Below, in pieces: positions 45,841-54,543 of a stretch of 64,000 nucleotides of DNA. How positions within the stretch are numbered: position 1 is the stretch's first letter; every line of letters begins with the position of its first letter. Both the position numbers and the translations under genes were made by a program. The notes below the pieces were generated by a model that saw only the letters and a list, made by a program, of their open reading frames with translations, had not been told where the DNA came from and did not search any database. Source of the DNA: Flavimobilis massiliensis (GTDB lineage Bacteria; Actinomycetota; Actinomycetes; Actinomycetales; Cellulomonadaceae); contig NZ_LT964979.1 of the NCBI RefSeq assembly GCF_900240335.1, positions 1,674,001 to 1,738,000 on the forward strand. The letters are read 5' to 3'.

Positions 45841-47832
45841 TCACGCGCGGGCGGGCACGAGGACGTGCTCGACGAGCGTGCGGAGGATCGCGAGGCCGTC
45901 GCGCGAGAGGACCGACTCAAGGTGGCCCTGGACGCTCGCGAACGAGGGCCCGCGGAGCACGTGCACCTCACCCACCTCCCCGGCCGTGACCCGGACCTCG
46001 CCCGCGTCCGTCGTGAGGGTCGTCGTGCCCGGGACGACGCGCGCGGCGAACGTGTTGTAGAAGCCGACAACCGCGTGCGTGCCGTCGAGGTCGATCCCGA
46101 GCGGCAAGCCCTGCCGGGGCGTGGGCAGCGGCTCGATGGGCAGCCCGAGACGGTGCGCGACAACCTGGTGGCTCAGGCACACCGCGAGCAGCGGACGCTG
46201 CTGGTCGAGCCGTCGCCCGACGACGTCGTGGAGCCGCGCGAGGCGCGGAGACGCGTCGCGCGGGTCGCCCGGTCCCGGACCCGCGACGACGAGGTCGGCC
46301 GCGTCGAGCTCGTCGTCCGTCACGGCGTCCCACGGGACGACGTCCGCGTCGAGGCCGAGGTGCCGGAGCTGGTGGGCGAGCATCGTCGTGAACGCGTCCT
46401 CCGCGTCGACGACGACCGCACGTGCGCGGCTGCCCACAGGGGCTCCCCGCGTCCCCGCGTCCACAGCCGGCGCGGCCGCAGGTGCGCCCTGATCCTCGAG
46501 CCAGAAGGATGCGAGACGGGCGTTGCGACCCGCGAGCGCGGCGAGCACGTCCGGGTCCGTGTGTGCCCGGTCCCGGGACGGGGCGCACACGGGCCGCGGC
46601 ACGACCCCGAGCGCCCCGAGCACGCCCGCGGCCTTCGCCGTCGTCTCGGCCGTCTCCGCGACCGGGTCCGAGTGCCGAACGATCGTCGCCGCGGCAGGCA
46701 CCGTGAGCCGCCCGCCCGCGAGATACGCGGTCCGGATGAGGATCGGCGCGTCGAGGTCGTGCGTGACGGACGGGTCGCCGACCGGGGCGGCGTCGCCCGG
46801 GGCCGCGCCGGGCACCGGCCGGGGCGTGAAGAGCGCCGCGACCCCCGCGTAGTACCCCCGCCCTCGCCCCTCGTGCCGCGCGAGCACCGTGCACGCCGAC
46901 CGCATCGGCGAGCCCGTCACCGTCGGCGCGAACATCGTCGCCCGCAGCACGTCCCGCGGGTCCATCGACGTCCGGCCCGCAAGCACGTACTCGGTGTGCG
47001 TGAGACGCGACATCGGTCGCAGCCGCGGCCCCGACACCCGCCCACCCTCCGGGCAGGCGACGCTCATCATCTTGAGTTCCTCGTCGACGACCATGAAGAG
47101 CTCCTCCGTCTCCTTCGTCGACGCGAGGAACTCGAGCAGCTCTTCACGCGTCGGCGGCGCGTCCCCGTGTCGGAACGTCCCCGAGATCGGCGTCATCCTC
47201 ACCTCGCCGTCCCGCACCGACACGTGGACCTCCGGCGTCGCGCCCACCGCGACGTGATCGTCCGTGACGATCGCGAACGTCCAGTACGCGCCGGCCTCGG
47301 TCCCGAGCAGGCTCCGGAACCACGTGAGCGCCGCCGTCACCGGATCCGCGTCGACGCTCCCCCGCCGGTCCCGACGCACGACGAACGACGAGCCCGCGCC
47401 CTGCCCGATCTCGTCCGCGACGACCCGTCGCACGACGTCCGCGTACGCGTCGTCGTCGAGGTCGAACCCGTCGTCGGCGACAGCGACCGCCTCCGTCGGC
47501 AAAGCCGCAAGCGCGGCCTCCCGCGCGACGAGCGCCCGCTCACGGACGACGAGGCAGCGCAGCGGCGCCCCGTCGTCGACCGCGTCGAAGCCGAGCTCGC
47601 GCACCTGCCGGAACGGCACGAGCGCGAGCACCTCCTGCGCGCGCCCCGCCTCGTCGTGCAACGGCACGTCGTCGAGCACGTCGACGTCGACGACGTCGCC
47701 CGTGAGCACCTCGACGTCACCGCCCTCGCGGGCGAGCAGCGCGAACGGCGGCCGCAGCGCGGCGAGCACCGACGCAGCATCGTGGCCGAGCAGCAGGGCA
47801 GGGGCGTCAGCGGGGACGTCATACCTGGTCAT
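45841..47832 (-). CDS. Fused anthranilate synthase, TrpE-TrpG type
   Basis: 663 residues from ATG 47832 (AGGAG 6 nt upstream). N-terminal part to about 440: chorismate-binding enzyme with TPISGTFRHGDAPPTREEL, EELFMVVDEELKMM, APTVTGSPM and GRGYYAGVAAL. C-terminal part from about 475: class-I glutamine amidotransferase with VVAGPGPGDPRDASP, nucleophile Cys in AVCLSHQVVAHRLG and the His-Glu pair in VQGHLES. The layout also occurs in PhzE; tryptophan codons in its leader peptide and a trp-type attenuator argue for anthranilate and tryptophan supply. No other trp gene lies nearby. Confidence 0.88.
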   Translation of the reverse strand: MTRYDVPADAPALLLGHDAASVLAALRPPFALLAREGGDVEVLTGDVVDVDVLDDVPLHDEAGRAQEVLALVPFRQVRELGFDAVDDGAPLRCLVVRERALVAREAALAALPTEAVAVADDGFDLDDDAYADVVRRVVADEIGQGAGSSFVVRRDRRGSVDADPVTAALTWFRSLLGTEAGAYWTFAIVTDDHVAVGATPEVHVSVRDGEVRMTPISGTFRHGDAPPTREELLEFLASTKETEELFMVVDEELKMMSVACPEGGRVSGPRLRPMSRLTHTEYVLAGRTSMDPRDVLRATMFAPTVTGSPMRSACTVLARHEGRGRGYYAGVAALFTPRPVPGAAPGDAAPVGDPSVTHDLDAPILIRTAYLAGGRLTVPAAATIVRHSDPVAETAETTAKAAGVLGALGVVPRPVCAPSRDRAHTDPDVLAALAGRNARLASFWLEDQGAPAAAPAVDAGTRGAPVGSRARAVVVDAEDAFTTMLAHQLRHLGLDADVVPWDAVTDDELDAADLVVAGPGPGDPRDASPRLARLHDVVGRRLDQQRPLLAVCLSHQVVAHRLGLPIEPLPTPRQGLPLGIDLDGTHAVVGFYNTFAARVVPGTTTLTTDAGEVRVTAGEVGEVHVLRGPSFASVQGHLESVLSRDGLAILRTLVEHVLVPARA

Positions 47833-47873
47833 GAGTTCTCCTGAGGTCCGACGGAGGGCCCAGGAACGCACAA

Positions 47874-47939
47874 GGACCGCCCGTCATGGGGCGGTCCGTG
47901 ATCGTGAGAGGTCGCGAACGCACCGCCTAGAGGCGGTGC
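47874..47939 (-). promoter_or_regulatory. Transcription attenuator of the anthranilate synthase gene
   Basis: In transcript order: region 1 GCACCGCC (47932-47939), region 2 GGCGGTGC (47920-47927), region 3 GGACCGCCC (47889-47897), region 4 GGGCGGTCC (47874-47882). 1:2 forms a pause hairpin, 3:4 the terminator followed by TTGTG, and GGCGGT of region 2 can pair with ACCGCC of region 3 as antiterminator. Region 1 starts within the second Trp codon of the leader peptide, so a stalled ribosome would mask it. Confidence 0.85.
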
Positions 47940-47962
47940 CACCAGCTGGTCGTCGCGAACAT
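47927..47962 (-). CDS. trpL: trp leader peptide
   Basis: Eleven codons, reading MFATTSWWHRL, then TAG. Two adjacent Trp codons at positions 7-8 lie directly before the first attenuator segment. Too short for ordinary gene finding, but its position, sequence (compare the Trp-rich leaders of Streptomyces and Corynebacterium trpE) and the hairpins behind it make the call strong. No clear ribosome-binding site; translation may be from a near-leaderless start. Confidence 0.85.
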   Translation of the reverse strand: MFATTSWWHRL

Positions 47963-48017
47963 GCGGGCGACACTACCGCCTCCGCACCTCCACGACCACC
48001 CCCTGGGACGTAGCGTC

Positions 48018-48644
48018 TCAGGGACTCGACGCGTAGAACGAGAGGATCTGCAGCTCTGCCGCGACATCGACGACCCGCACCGCCATCCCGTCCGGCACGT
48101 TCAACCGGCCTGGCACGAAGCTCAGCACCGAGACGACGCCCGCCGCCGCGAGCGCATCGAGCGTCCCCTGCGCCGCCACCGGCGGCACCGCGAGCACCGC
48201 GATCGTCGCGCCCGTCGACGCGACGACCTCCGCAAGATCGTCCTCGTGCCGCACGAGCACGCCGTCGACGCTCCGCCCGACGACCGCCGGGTCGACGTCC
48301 GTGGGCGCCACGACCTCGAAGCCCCGCGCCCGCAGCCCGCCGTACCGCGCGACAGCCTGCCCGAGATGACCGGCACCGACGACGATGACCCGGTGCGCGT
48401 CAGACAGGTGCAACGCGCGCCGCACGTGCGCCGCCAGGTCCGCGACGTCGTACCCGACGCCCCGCGTGCCGTACGTCCCGAGCCGCGACAAGTCCTTGCG
48501 GACCTGCGCGGGCGCGACACCCGCAAGCTCCGCGACACGCGACGACGACGCCGTCGACTCCCCGTGCCGTGCCAGGTCGTCGAGCACCCGCACGTAGACG
48601 GGCAGGCGCTCGAGCGTCGGCGGCGGCAGCGAGCGTTCGCTCAC
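48018..48644 (-). CDS. rex: Redox-sensing transcriptional repressor Rex
   Basis: 208 residues from GTG 48644. N-terminal winged helix with TLERLPVYVRVLDDLARHGE, VAELAGVAPAQVRKDLSRLGTYGTRGVGYDV, the Rex DNA-binding signature; Rossmann domain VIVVGAGHLGQAVARYGG for NAD(H); C-terminal VVDVAAELQILSFYASS helix for dimer swapping. Rex represses respiration genes when NADH/NAD+ is low. It overlaps the glutaredoxin-like gene by 4 bp. A likely target site is at 13083-13102 before the nuo block. Confidence 0.95.
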   Translation of the reverse strand: MSERSLPPPTLERLPVYVRVLDDLARHGESTASSSRVAELAGVAPAQVRKDLSRLGTYGTRGVGYDVADLAAHVRRALHLSDAHRVIVVGAGHLGQAVARYGGLRARGFEVVAPTDVDPAVVGRSVDGVLVRHEDDLAEVVASTGATIAVLAVPPVAAQGTLDALAAAGVVSVLSFVPGRLNVPDGMAVRVVDVAAELQILSFYASSP

Positions 48645-48892
48645 CGCAAACCCTGGACGAACAGCCGCAGCCGCTTCTCCGGGATGCGCCAGACCCCCAC
48701 CTGGTGGCCATCGACGAGCACGACGGGCACGTGCTCGCCGTGCTCCGCGAGCAGCGCAGGATCCTCGTCGACGTCGAGTTCCTCCCACGCGACCCCCTCG
48801 TCGGCGCACACCGCCGCGACCGTCTCGCGCGCCGTGTCGCACAACGAGCACGTCGAACGAGTGATGAGACGAACCCTGACCTCGGTCTGCAT
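48641..48892 (-). CDS. Glutaredoxin-like protein
   Basis: 83 residues, thioredoxin fold with CSLC redox motif (TRSTCSLCDTARETVAAV) and the cis-Pro segment HVPVVLVDGHQVG. Belongs to the DUF836/glutaredoxin-like group commonly coupled with rex in actinobacteria. The first gene of a two-gene operon; TAGGGT (48899-48904 on the minus strand) is 6 bp before the ATG, so the mRNA is probably leaderless. Confidence 0.88.
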   Translation of the reverse strand: MQTEVRVRLITRSTCSLCDTARETVAAVCADEGVAWEELDVDEDPALLAEHGEHVPVVLVDGHQVGVWRIPEKRLRLFVQGLR

Positions 48893-48929
48893 GAGCCAAC
48901 CCTACGGACCGGTCACTAGAGTGGTCGAC

Positions 48930-49793
48930 ATGGCACGCACCGAACCCACGAGCTCGGACCACGTGCCCTCGGTCCCCGACGGGGAACCGCGGGGCGTCGT
49001 CCCCGAGGAACCCGCACCCGGGAGCGTCGTCGCCGCGTTCTTCGACGTCGACAACACGATCATCCGCGGGGCGTCCTCCTTCCACCTCGCGATCGGCCTC
49101 TACAAGCGCGAGTTCTTCCGCGTGCGCGACCTTCTCTTCGCATCCTTCCAGCAGCTGCGGTATGTCCTCGTCGGCGAGGACAACGACCAGATCGGCTCCG
49201 TGCGCGACCGCGCGCTCCTCATCATCAAGGGCCACTCCGTCGCCGAGGTCACTGCGATCGGCGAGGAGGTCTACGAGCAGGCGCTCGTCTCACGGATCTT
49301 CCCCGGCACCCGCAAGATCCTCGACGCCCACCTCGCCGCCGGCCACGAGGTCTGGCTCATCACAGCCGCCCCCGTCGAGATCGGCGCGCTCATCGCGCGA
49401 CGGCTCGGCGCGACCGGTGCGCTAGGCTCCGTCGCCGAGCACGTCGACGGCATCTACACGGGCCGGCTCGTCGGCGAGCTCATGCACCGCGAGTCAAAGG
49501 TCGACGGTGCGCGCGAGCTCGCCGAGCGGCGCGGCATCGACCTCGCCGCGTCGTACGCATACGGCGACTCCGCGAACGACATTCCGCTGCTCTCGAGCGT
49601 CGGATTCCCGTGCGCGATCAACCCCGAGCCGCGCCTGCGACGCCACGCGAGCGAGCACGGATGGCCCATGCGCGAGTTCCGCGGCAAGCGACGGATCGCG
49701 AAGCGATCGCTCAAGACGGCGTCGTGGGCCGGTGCCGCCTGGGTGCTGGGGCTTGTCGCGCGGTCCCTCACCCGCACGATCCGCGGGCGCTGA
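48930..49793 (+). CDS. HAD-IB family hydrolase (SerB-like phosphatase)
   Basis: 287 residues. HAD motif I FFDVDNTIIRGASSFHLA with nucleophile and acid Asp, motif II LITAAPVEIG, motif III/IV region HRESKVDGARELA and YGDSANDIPLLSSVG. A basic C-terminal tail with a possible membrane-associated helix (WAGAAWVLGLVARSL) follows. Similar to phosphoserine phosphatases, but in actinobacteria this subgroup includes lipid phosphatases; substrate not assignable. TAGAGT (48917-48922) is 7 bp before the ATG. Confidence 0.88.
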   Translation: MARTEPTSSDHVPSVPDGEPRGVVPEEPAPGSVVAAFFDVDNTIIRGASSFHLAIGLYKREFFRVRDLLFASFQQLRYVLVGEDNDQIGSVRDRALLIIKGHSVAEVTAIGEEVYEQALVSRIFPGTRKILDAHLAAGHEVWLITAAPVEIGALIARRLGATGALGSVAEHVDGIYTGRLVGELMHRESKVDGARELAERRGIDLAASYAYGDSANDIPLLSSVGFPCAINPEPRLRRHASEHGWPMREFRGKRRIAKRSLKTASWAGAAWVLGLVARSLTRTIRGR

Positions 49794-49815
49794 CGCGCCG
49801 ACGCCCGTCACGACG

Positions 49816-49853
49816 ACGAAGGCCTCCGTCCCTGTCGGGGCGGAGGCCTTCGT
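49816..49853. terminator. Terminator between convergent HAD and bS22 genes
   Basis: 13-bp perfect stem ACGAAGGCCTCCG/CGGAGGCCTTCGT; loop can pair further (CCC/GGG). Flanked by TT on the plus strand. Confidence 0.75.
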
Positions 49854-49873
49854 TCACACCTGGTGGTGTGAGG

Positions 49874-49972
49874 TCACTTCTTGTTGCGACGCTGGTGGCG
49901 CGTCTTACGAAGCAGCTTGCGGTGCTTCTTCTTCGCCATACGCTTGCGGCGCTTCTTGATCACGGAGCCCAT
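49874..49972 (-). CDS. Small ribosomal subunit protein bS22 (AURKAIP1/COX24 family)
   Basis: 32 residues from ATG 49972 (MGSVIKKRRKRMAKKKHRK), extremely basic, matching the tiny actinobacterial ribosomal protein bS22 that binds near the decoding centre of the 30S subunit. GAGG lies about 6 nt upstream. A longer frame upstream (to 50065) is unlikely. TAAGAT on the minus strand at 50050-50055 may be its -10 element. Confidence 0.9.
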   Translation of the reverse strand: MGSVIKKRRKRMAKKKHRKLLRKTRHQRRNKK

Positions 49973-50121
49973 GGGTGCCTCGCAGTGTCTCGTCGGATGT
50001 GCACGCGCGGCACACCCTACGGCCACCACGCTGGAAAAAGTCCTCACCGATCTTACCTCGCGCACGGGGATGCCCGCGACACGCCCTGCGAAGGTGTGCC
50101 GGGCCAGCGTCCGGACGACGG

Positions 50122-50328
50122 TCAGGAGGTGAGGCGGTCCTGGTCGATCGTCGCCTCGGCGAGGTACTGCTCGAGCGCAGACGCCGGCACCCGGAAGGAC
50201 TTCCCGACACGGATCGCCGGCATCTCACCCGCGTGGACAAGGCGATAGACGGTCATGCGGGAGACCCGCATCGCGTCGGCGACCTCGCCGACGGTGAGGA
50301 ATGCGGGACGCGCGGCGGCGTCGGACAT
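50122..50328 (-). CDS. BldC-type helix-turn-helix regulator
   Basis: 68 residues: LTVGEVADAMRVSRMTVYRLVHAGEMPAIRVGKSFRVPASALEQYL is the MerR/excisionase-like DNA-binding domain of the actinobacterial BldC family, which binds head-to-tail on direct repeats. AGGAGGGG precedes ATG 50328. No phage genes are nearby, so a BldC role is preferred over an excisionase. Confidence 0.9.
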   Translation of the reverse strand: MSDAAARPAFLTVGEVADAMRVSRMTVYRLVHAGEMPAIRVGKSFRVPASALEQYLAEATIDQDRLTS

Positions 50329-50464
50329 CGGGCCCCTCCTGAGACGGTCGTCGGCCGCACCCAGCAGCCGTTCAGCGACTCACTCTAGGGCCTTGCGCAG
50401 CGGGGCGGTAGCCCGTCTCACCTGCACCGTCACCCTCACGTGCCCCACGTTCCCCACGCGACGC

Positions 50465-51664
50465 TCAGAGGTCGTCGGGCAGGAGACCCAGATGCGGGAA
50501 CACCGCCGCACGCGTCGCCCGCACCGCACGGTCGACCGGATCCGCAGGGTCGTAGCCCGCACCCCACGGACGGTGGTCGGGGCCGCTCGCGAGGTCGGCG
50601 ACGTCGTCCCCACCCATGCGCGAGGGCGCCTCGACGAGAAACTCCTCGAGGATCCGTGCCCGCCACGACGCCGGCACCGGCGTCTCCGGCGCCACCGGAC
50701 GGTGCGAGACCACCCCGAGCAGGTTCGTCCACGCGACCGGCACGACGCCGACGATCGCGTACCCCCCGCCGCCGAGCGCGACCCATCGGCCGTCGCACAC
50801 CTCGTGCGCGAGCTCGTGCATCCACTCCGCCGCGTGCCGTTGCGCCCGGATCCCCACGCGCAGCTCCGACAGCGGGTCACGCCCGTGCGCGTCGCAGCCG
50901 TGCTGCGTGACGAGGAGCTCCGGCGCGAACGCACGCACGGCCGGCAGGACCGTCGCCTCGACCGCCCGCAACCAGCCCGCGCCCTCCGTCCGGGGCGGGA
51001 GCGCCACGTTGACCGCCGTCCCCTCGGCCGACGGCCCACCGATCTCCGTCGGATAGCCCGTGCCCGGGAACAACGTCGCAGGCGACTGGTGCACCGACAC
51101 CGTGAGGACACGCGGGTCGTCCCAGAACACCTTCTCGACACCGTCGCCGTGGTGCGCGTCGAGGTCGACGTACGCGACGCGCTCGACGCCCGCGTCGAGC
51201 GCGTCCTGGATCGCAACCGCCGCGTCGTTGAACACGCAGAAGCCCGACGCGCCGCCCGGCATCGCATGGTGCATGCCGCCCGCCACGTTGATGCCGTGCG
51301 CCGCGCGACCGCTCACGACCGCGCGCACCGCGTCGACCGTGCCGCCGACAATCCGCGCGGCCGCGTCATACATCCGCGGGAAGATCGGATCGTCCTCGGT
51401 ACCGAGACCGCGCACCGGGTCCGTGACCCCGTGCTCGGCCGCGGCCCGCACAGCGTCGAGGTACGCGCGCTCGTGGACGAGCGCGAGCAGCGCGTCGTCG
51501 GCAGGGTCCGGCTCGACGACGAGCGCCTCAGCGCCCTCGAGCACACCGAGCTCGCGCGCGAGCTCGACCGTGAGACGCAGCCGCACGGGCGACATGGGGT
51601 GCCCGGGCCCGAAGTCGTACCCGAGGAGCTGCGGCGACCAGGTCACATGGACGGCTGCGGACAT
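50465..51664 (-). CDS. acuC: Acetoin utilization protein AcuC (histone-deacetylase family)
   Basis: Zn-dependent deacetylase of the class I/II HDAC fold; bacterial AcuC deacetylates acetyl-CoA synthetase and related targets. 399 residues. Visible: GGMHHAMPGGASGFCVFNDAAVA (tandem catalytic His), YVDLDAHHGDGVEKVFWDD (metal Asp/His), VTQHGCDAHGRDPLS (second metal Asp) and ALGGGGYAIVGVVPVAW (transition-state region). TACGGT on the minus strand (51671-51676) is 6 bp before the ATG: leaderless. Confidence 0.92.
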   Translation of the reverse strand: MSAAVHVTWSPQLLGYDFGPGHPMSPVRLRLTVELARELGVLEGAEALVVEPDPADDALLALVHERAYLDAVRAAAEHGVTDPVRGLGTEDDPIFPRMYDAAARIVGGTVDAVRAVVSGRAAHGINVAGGMHHAMPGGASGFCVFNDAAVAIQDALDAGVERVAYVDLDAHHGDGVEKVFWDDPRVLTVSVHQSPATLFPGTGYPTEIGGPSAEGTAVNVALPPRTEGAGWLRAVEATVLPAVRAFAPELLVTQHGCDAHGRDPLSELRVGIRAQRHAAEWMHELAHEVCDGRWVALGGGGYAIVGVVPVAWTNLLGVVSHRPVAPETPVPASWRARILEEFLVEAPSRMGGDDVADLASGPDHRPWGAGYDPADPVDRAVRATRAAVFPHLGLLPDDL

Positions 51665-51866
51665 GTCGCCACCGTAACGTGCGTCACACTCGCGCGTCGC
51701 GGCTATCCACGGGCGCCCCGCGACGCGCGCCCCGGCACCCGACGCCCCCGTCGCCGACATCCCGCACGGCGTGACACCCCCGCACTGTCGGCACCGGACG
51801 CCCACAGGTGGCATCGTTGACCAGTGCGGCCCTCCGGTCGCAGCACGCAGCAGGGACGGAGAACGC

Positions 51867-53249
51867 GTGGACATCGGGCAGAAGCTCAAGGCGACAGCCT
51901 GGGCGGGCCGCGAGCTCGTCGACAGGCTCGCACGCCAGTCCCCCGCGCGCCTCGCGATCATCACGTTCGGCGGGGTCATCCTCGTCTTCACCGGCCTCCT
52001 GAGCCTGCCCGCCGCGACGTCGACGGGAACCCGAGCCCCGTTCTTCGACGCCCTCTTCACCGCGACGTCCTCCGTGTGCGTCACCGGCCTCGTCACCGTC
52101 CCCACGGGCACCTACTGGTCCGGGTTCGGCCAGGCCGTCATCCTCCTCGGCATGCAGGTCGGCGGACTCGGCGTCATGACCCTCGCATCGATCCTCGGCG
52201 CCGCCGTCTCCCGCCGCATCGGCCTCACCCAGAAGCTCCTCACCGCATCCGAGACGAAGACGACCCGGCTCGGCGAGGTCGGCTCGCTCATCCAGGTCGT
52301 CGTCATCACGTCCCTCACGCTCGAGGCCGCGATCGCCGCGCTCCTCCTGCCGCGCTTCCTCATGCTCCGCGAGTCCTTCGGCGAGGCGCTCTGGCACTCC
52401 GTGTTCTACGCCGTCTCCGCCTTCAACAACGCGGGCTTCATCCCGACCGCCGAGGGCCTCGCGCCGCACGTCGGCGACTGGGCGCTCCTCCTGCCGATCA
52501 TCCTCGGCGTCTTCATCGGCTCGCTCGGCTTCCCCGTCATCCTCAACGTCGCCCGCCAGGGCCGCCGCTTCAGCCGCTGGAACCTCCACGCCAAGCTCAC
52601 CGTGACGATGTCCGTGACGCTCGTCGTCCTCGGCACCTTCGCGTTCGCGGCCCTCGAGTGGCGCAACAAGGACACGTTCGGGTCGCTCGGCTGGTCGGAG
52701 AAGCTCCTCGGCGCGCTCTTCGCCGGCGTCATGCCCCGCTCCGGCGGGTTCTCGACCGTCGACGTCGGCGCGATGCACGAGTCGAGCTGGCTCGTCACCG
52801 ACGCCCTCATGTTCGTCGGCGGCGGCTCCGCATCGACCGCGGGCGGCATCAAGGTGACGACGCTCGCCGTCATGCTCCTCGCGATCATCTCCGAGGCACG
52901 CGGCGACCGCGACGTCGAGGCCTTCGGCCGACGCATCCCGCGCGACACGCTCCGCCTGTCCGTCGCCGTCGTCTTCGTCGGCGCCACGACGATCCTCGCC
53001 GCGTGCCTCGCCCTCCTCGAGATCACCGGCTGGACCCTCGACGTTGTGCTCTTCGAAGTGATCTCCGCGTTCGCGACCGTCGGCCTCTCGACCGGCGTCA
53101 CCCACCTCCTGCCCGACGCAGGCAAACTCGTCCTCGTCGTCTTGATGTTCGTCGGGCGCACCGGCACGATGACACTCGCCGCAGCCCTCGCGCTGCGCGA
53201 CCGGAGCCGCGTCATCCGGCTCCCCGAGGAAAGGCCGATCATTGGCTGA
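51867..53249 (+). CDS. TrkH/KtrB-type potassium transporter, membrane subunit
   Basis: 460 residues from GTG 51867 (VDIGQKLKATAW). Four pore repeats are visible, with filter-region sequences SSVCVTGLVTV, SAFNNAGFIP, MPRSGGFSTVDVG and SAFATVGLSTGV, each with the filter Gly. Length and compact N-terminus are nearer KtrB than E. coli TrkH. Forms a complex with the RCK protein encoded next, with which it overlaps by 8 bp. Confidence 0.93.
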   Translation: MDIGQKLKATAWAGRELVDRLARQSPARLAIITFGGVILVFTGLLSLPAATSTGTRAPFFDALFTATSSVCVTGLVTVPTGTYWSGFGQAVILLGMQVGGLGVMTLASILGAAVSRRIGLTQKLLTASETKTTRLGEVGSLIQVVVITSLTLEAAIAALLLPRFLMLRESFGEALWHSVFYAVSAFNNAGFIPTAEGLAPHVGDWALLLPIILGVFIGSLGFPVILNVARQGRRFSRWNLHAKLTVTMSVTLVVLGTFAFAALEWRNKDTFGSLGWSEKLLGALFAGVMPRSGGFSTVDVGAMHESSWLVTDALMFVGGGSASTAGGIKVTTLAVMLLAIISEARGDRDVEAFGRRIPRDTLRLSVAVVFVGATTILAACLALLEITGWTLDVVLFEVISAFATVGLSTGVTHLLPDAGKLVLVVLMFVGRTGTMTLAAALALRDRSRVIRLPEERPIIG

Positions 53250-53952
53250 CAGGTACACGCAGACGCACGCGAGCCGCTCCGCGACGACGCCCAAGCGCTC
53301 AGGGGCGGGCGACGGCGTGCTCGTCATCGGCCTCGGACGCTTCGGCTCGGCCCTCGCCGCAACCCTCGACCGGCTCGGCCAGGACGTCCTCGCCGTCGAG
53401 CGCAACGCGACGCTCGCCCAGCAGTGGGCCGGGCGCATCCCGCTTGTCGAGGCCGACGCCACGAACCCCGAGGCCCTCGAGCAGCTCGGCGCGCGCGACT
53501 TCCCCGTCGCCGTCGTCGGCGTGGGCTCCTCGCTCGAGGCCTCCGTCCTCATCACAGGCAACCTCGTCGACATGGGCACGCCCCAGATCTGGGCGAAGGC
53601 CGTCTCGGCCGAGCACGGGCGCATCCTCCAGCGCATCGGCGCGCACCACGTCGTCTTCCCCGAGGCCGACGCGGGCAACCGCGTCGCGCACCTCGTCTCC
53701 GGCAAGCTCATGGACTACATCGAGGTCGAGGACGGCTTCACGATCGTCAAGATGCGCCCGCCCAAGGAGATGCAGGGCTTCACCGTCGAGCAGTCGAAGG
53801 TCCGCACCCGTTACGGCGTCACCGTCATCGGCGTGAAGCCCCCGGGGCAGGAGTTCATCTACGCGACGCCCCAGACGCGCATCTCCGCGAACGACCTGCT
53901 CGTCGTCTCGGGCCACTCGGAGCTCCTCGAACGCTTCGCGGCCAGGCCGTAG
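53242..53952 (+). CDS. TrkA/KtrA-type RCK gating protein
   Basis: 236 residues from TTG 53242. One RCK_N nucleotide-binding domain (VLVIGLGRFGSALAATLDRLG) and one RCK_C ligand domain (GVTVIGVKPPGQEFIYATPQTRI), i.e. a single-RCK KtrA form. Controls K+ flux through the TrkH-type partner in response to ATP/ADP or c-di-AMP; DisA, a c-di-AMP synthase, is encoded 5 kb away at 58881. The start codon lies inside the end of the transporter gene. Confidence 0.92.
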   Translation: MADRYTQTHASRSATTPKRSGAGDGVLVIGLGRFGSALAATLDRLGQDVLAVERNATLAQQWAGRIPLVEADATNPEALEQLGARDFPVAVVGVGSSLEASVLITGNLVDMGTPQIWAKAVSAEHGRILQRIGAHHVVFPEADAGNRVAHLVSGKLMDYIEVEDGFTIVKMRPPKEMQGFTVEQSKVRTRYGVTVIGVKPPGQEFIYATPQTRISANDLLVVSGHSELLERFAARP

Positions 53953-54015
53953 GGGCGTCGGGCGTCGGGGCGTCGGGCTGCGGGAGGGCGCCGCGAGGTC
54001 GGGGATGATGGTGGG

Positions 54016-54441
54016 GTGAGCTCCGCCGCCGAGATCGTCACGACGATCGCCCTTCTGGCTTCGTCCGTCCTCATGATCGCGGTCGCCGCGACCTGGTTCT
54101 CCGACGGACGACGCAAGCGACCCCGCTCGCGCAAGCTCGAACCGCTCCTGCAGCCCCAGCGCCCCGACGAGGACCGACCGCCTGCCGAGCAGGGCATCAC
54201 GTGGCCGACCGCCACGTACGTCGTGAGCGCCGGGCTCGTCGGCTTCGCCGTCGGCGCCGTCGTCGGGCACCTGCCGCTGCGACTGTTCGTCGGGGCGCTC
54301 GTCATGGGTGTGCTCGTGCCCGTCCTCGGCGGGCTGTGCGCGCTCTACCTCGCGGGTCGTCGACGCTCGACGACGCCCGTCGTCGCGACCGTCGCGGCGC
54401 TCGTGCTCCTCACCGCGCTCACGGTCGTCATCCCGGCCTGA
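54016..54441 (+). CDS. Hypothetical membrane protein
   Basis: 141 residues: one N-terminal helix (TTIALLASSVLMIAVAATWF), a basic linker with LLQPQRPDEDRPPAEQG, and two or three further helices. I do not recognise the family. GTG start at 54016; GATGAT lies 6 bp upstream in the position of the leaderless -10 elements seen elsewhere. It follows trkA by 63 bp. Confidence 0.6.
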   Translation: MSSAAEIVTTIALLASSVLMIAVAATWFSDGRRKRPRSRKLEPLLQPQRPDEDRPPAEQGITWPTATYVVSAGLVGFAVGAVVGHLPLRLFVGALVMGVLVPVLGGLCALYLAGRRRSTTPVVATVAALVLLTALTVVIPA

Positions 54442-54471
54442 GCGACCCGTCGGCGTCTTCCTGCGCCCAGG

Positions 54472-54498
54472 CACCCCGCAGGGGTGCTGCCGCGCAAG
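54472..54498. repeat. 27-bp direct repeat, copy 1 (hairpin)
   Basis: Begins CACCCCGCAGGGGTGCTGCC; contains the palindrome CACCCC-GCA-GGGGTG. An identical copy lies 72 bp downstream. Confidence 0.85.
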
Positions 54499-54543
54499 CA
54501 CCCCACACCTAGCCCGCGCCCCGGCCGGAACCTTGCGCTCAGA

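Noticed and set aside
45841..47832. PhzE of a phenazine cluster
   Set aside because: No phz genes nearby, and the trp-type leader peptide argues for tryptophan control; the enzymatic product still cannot be fixed from sequence alone.
50122..50328. Phage excisionase
   Set aside because: No integrase, att site or phage genes around it; sequence fits BldC.
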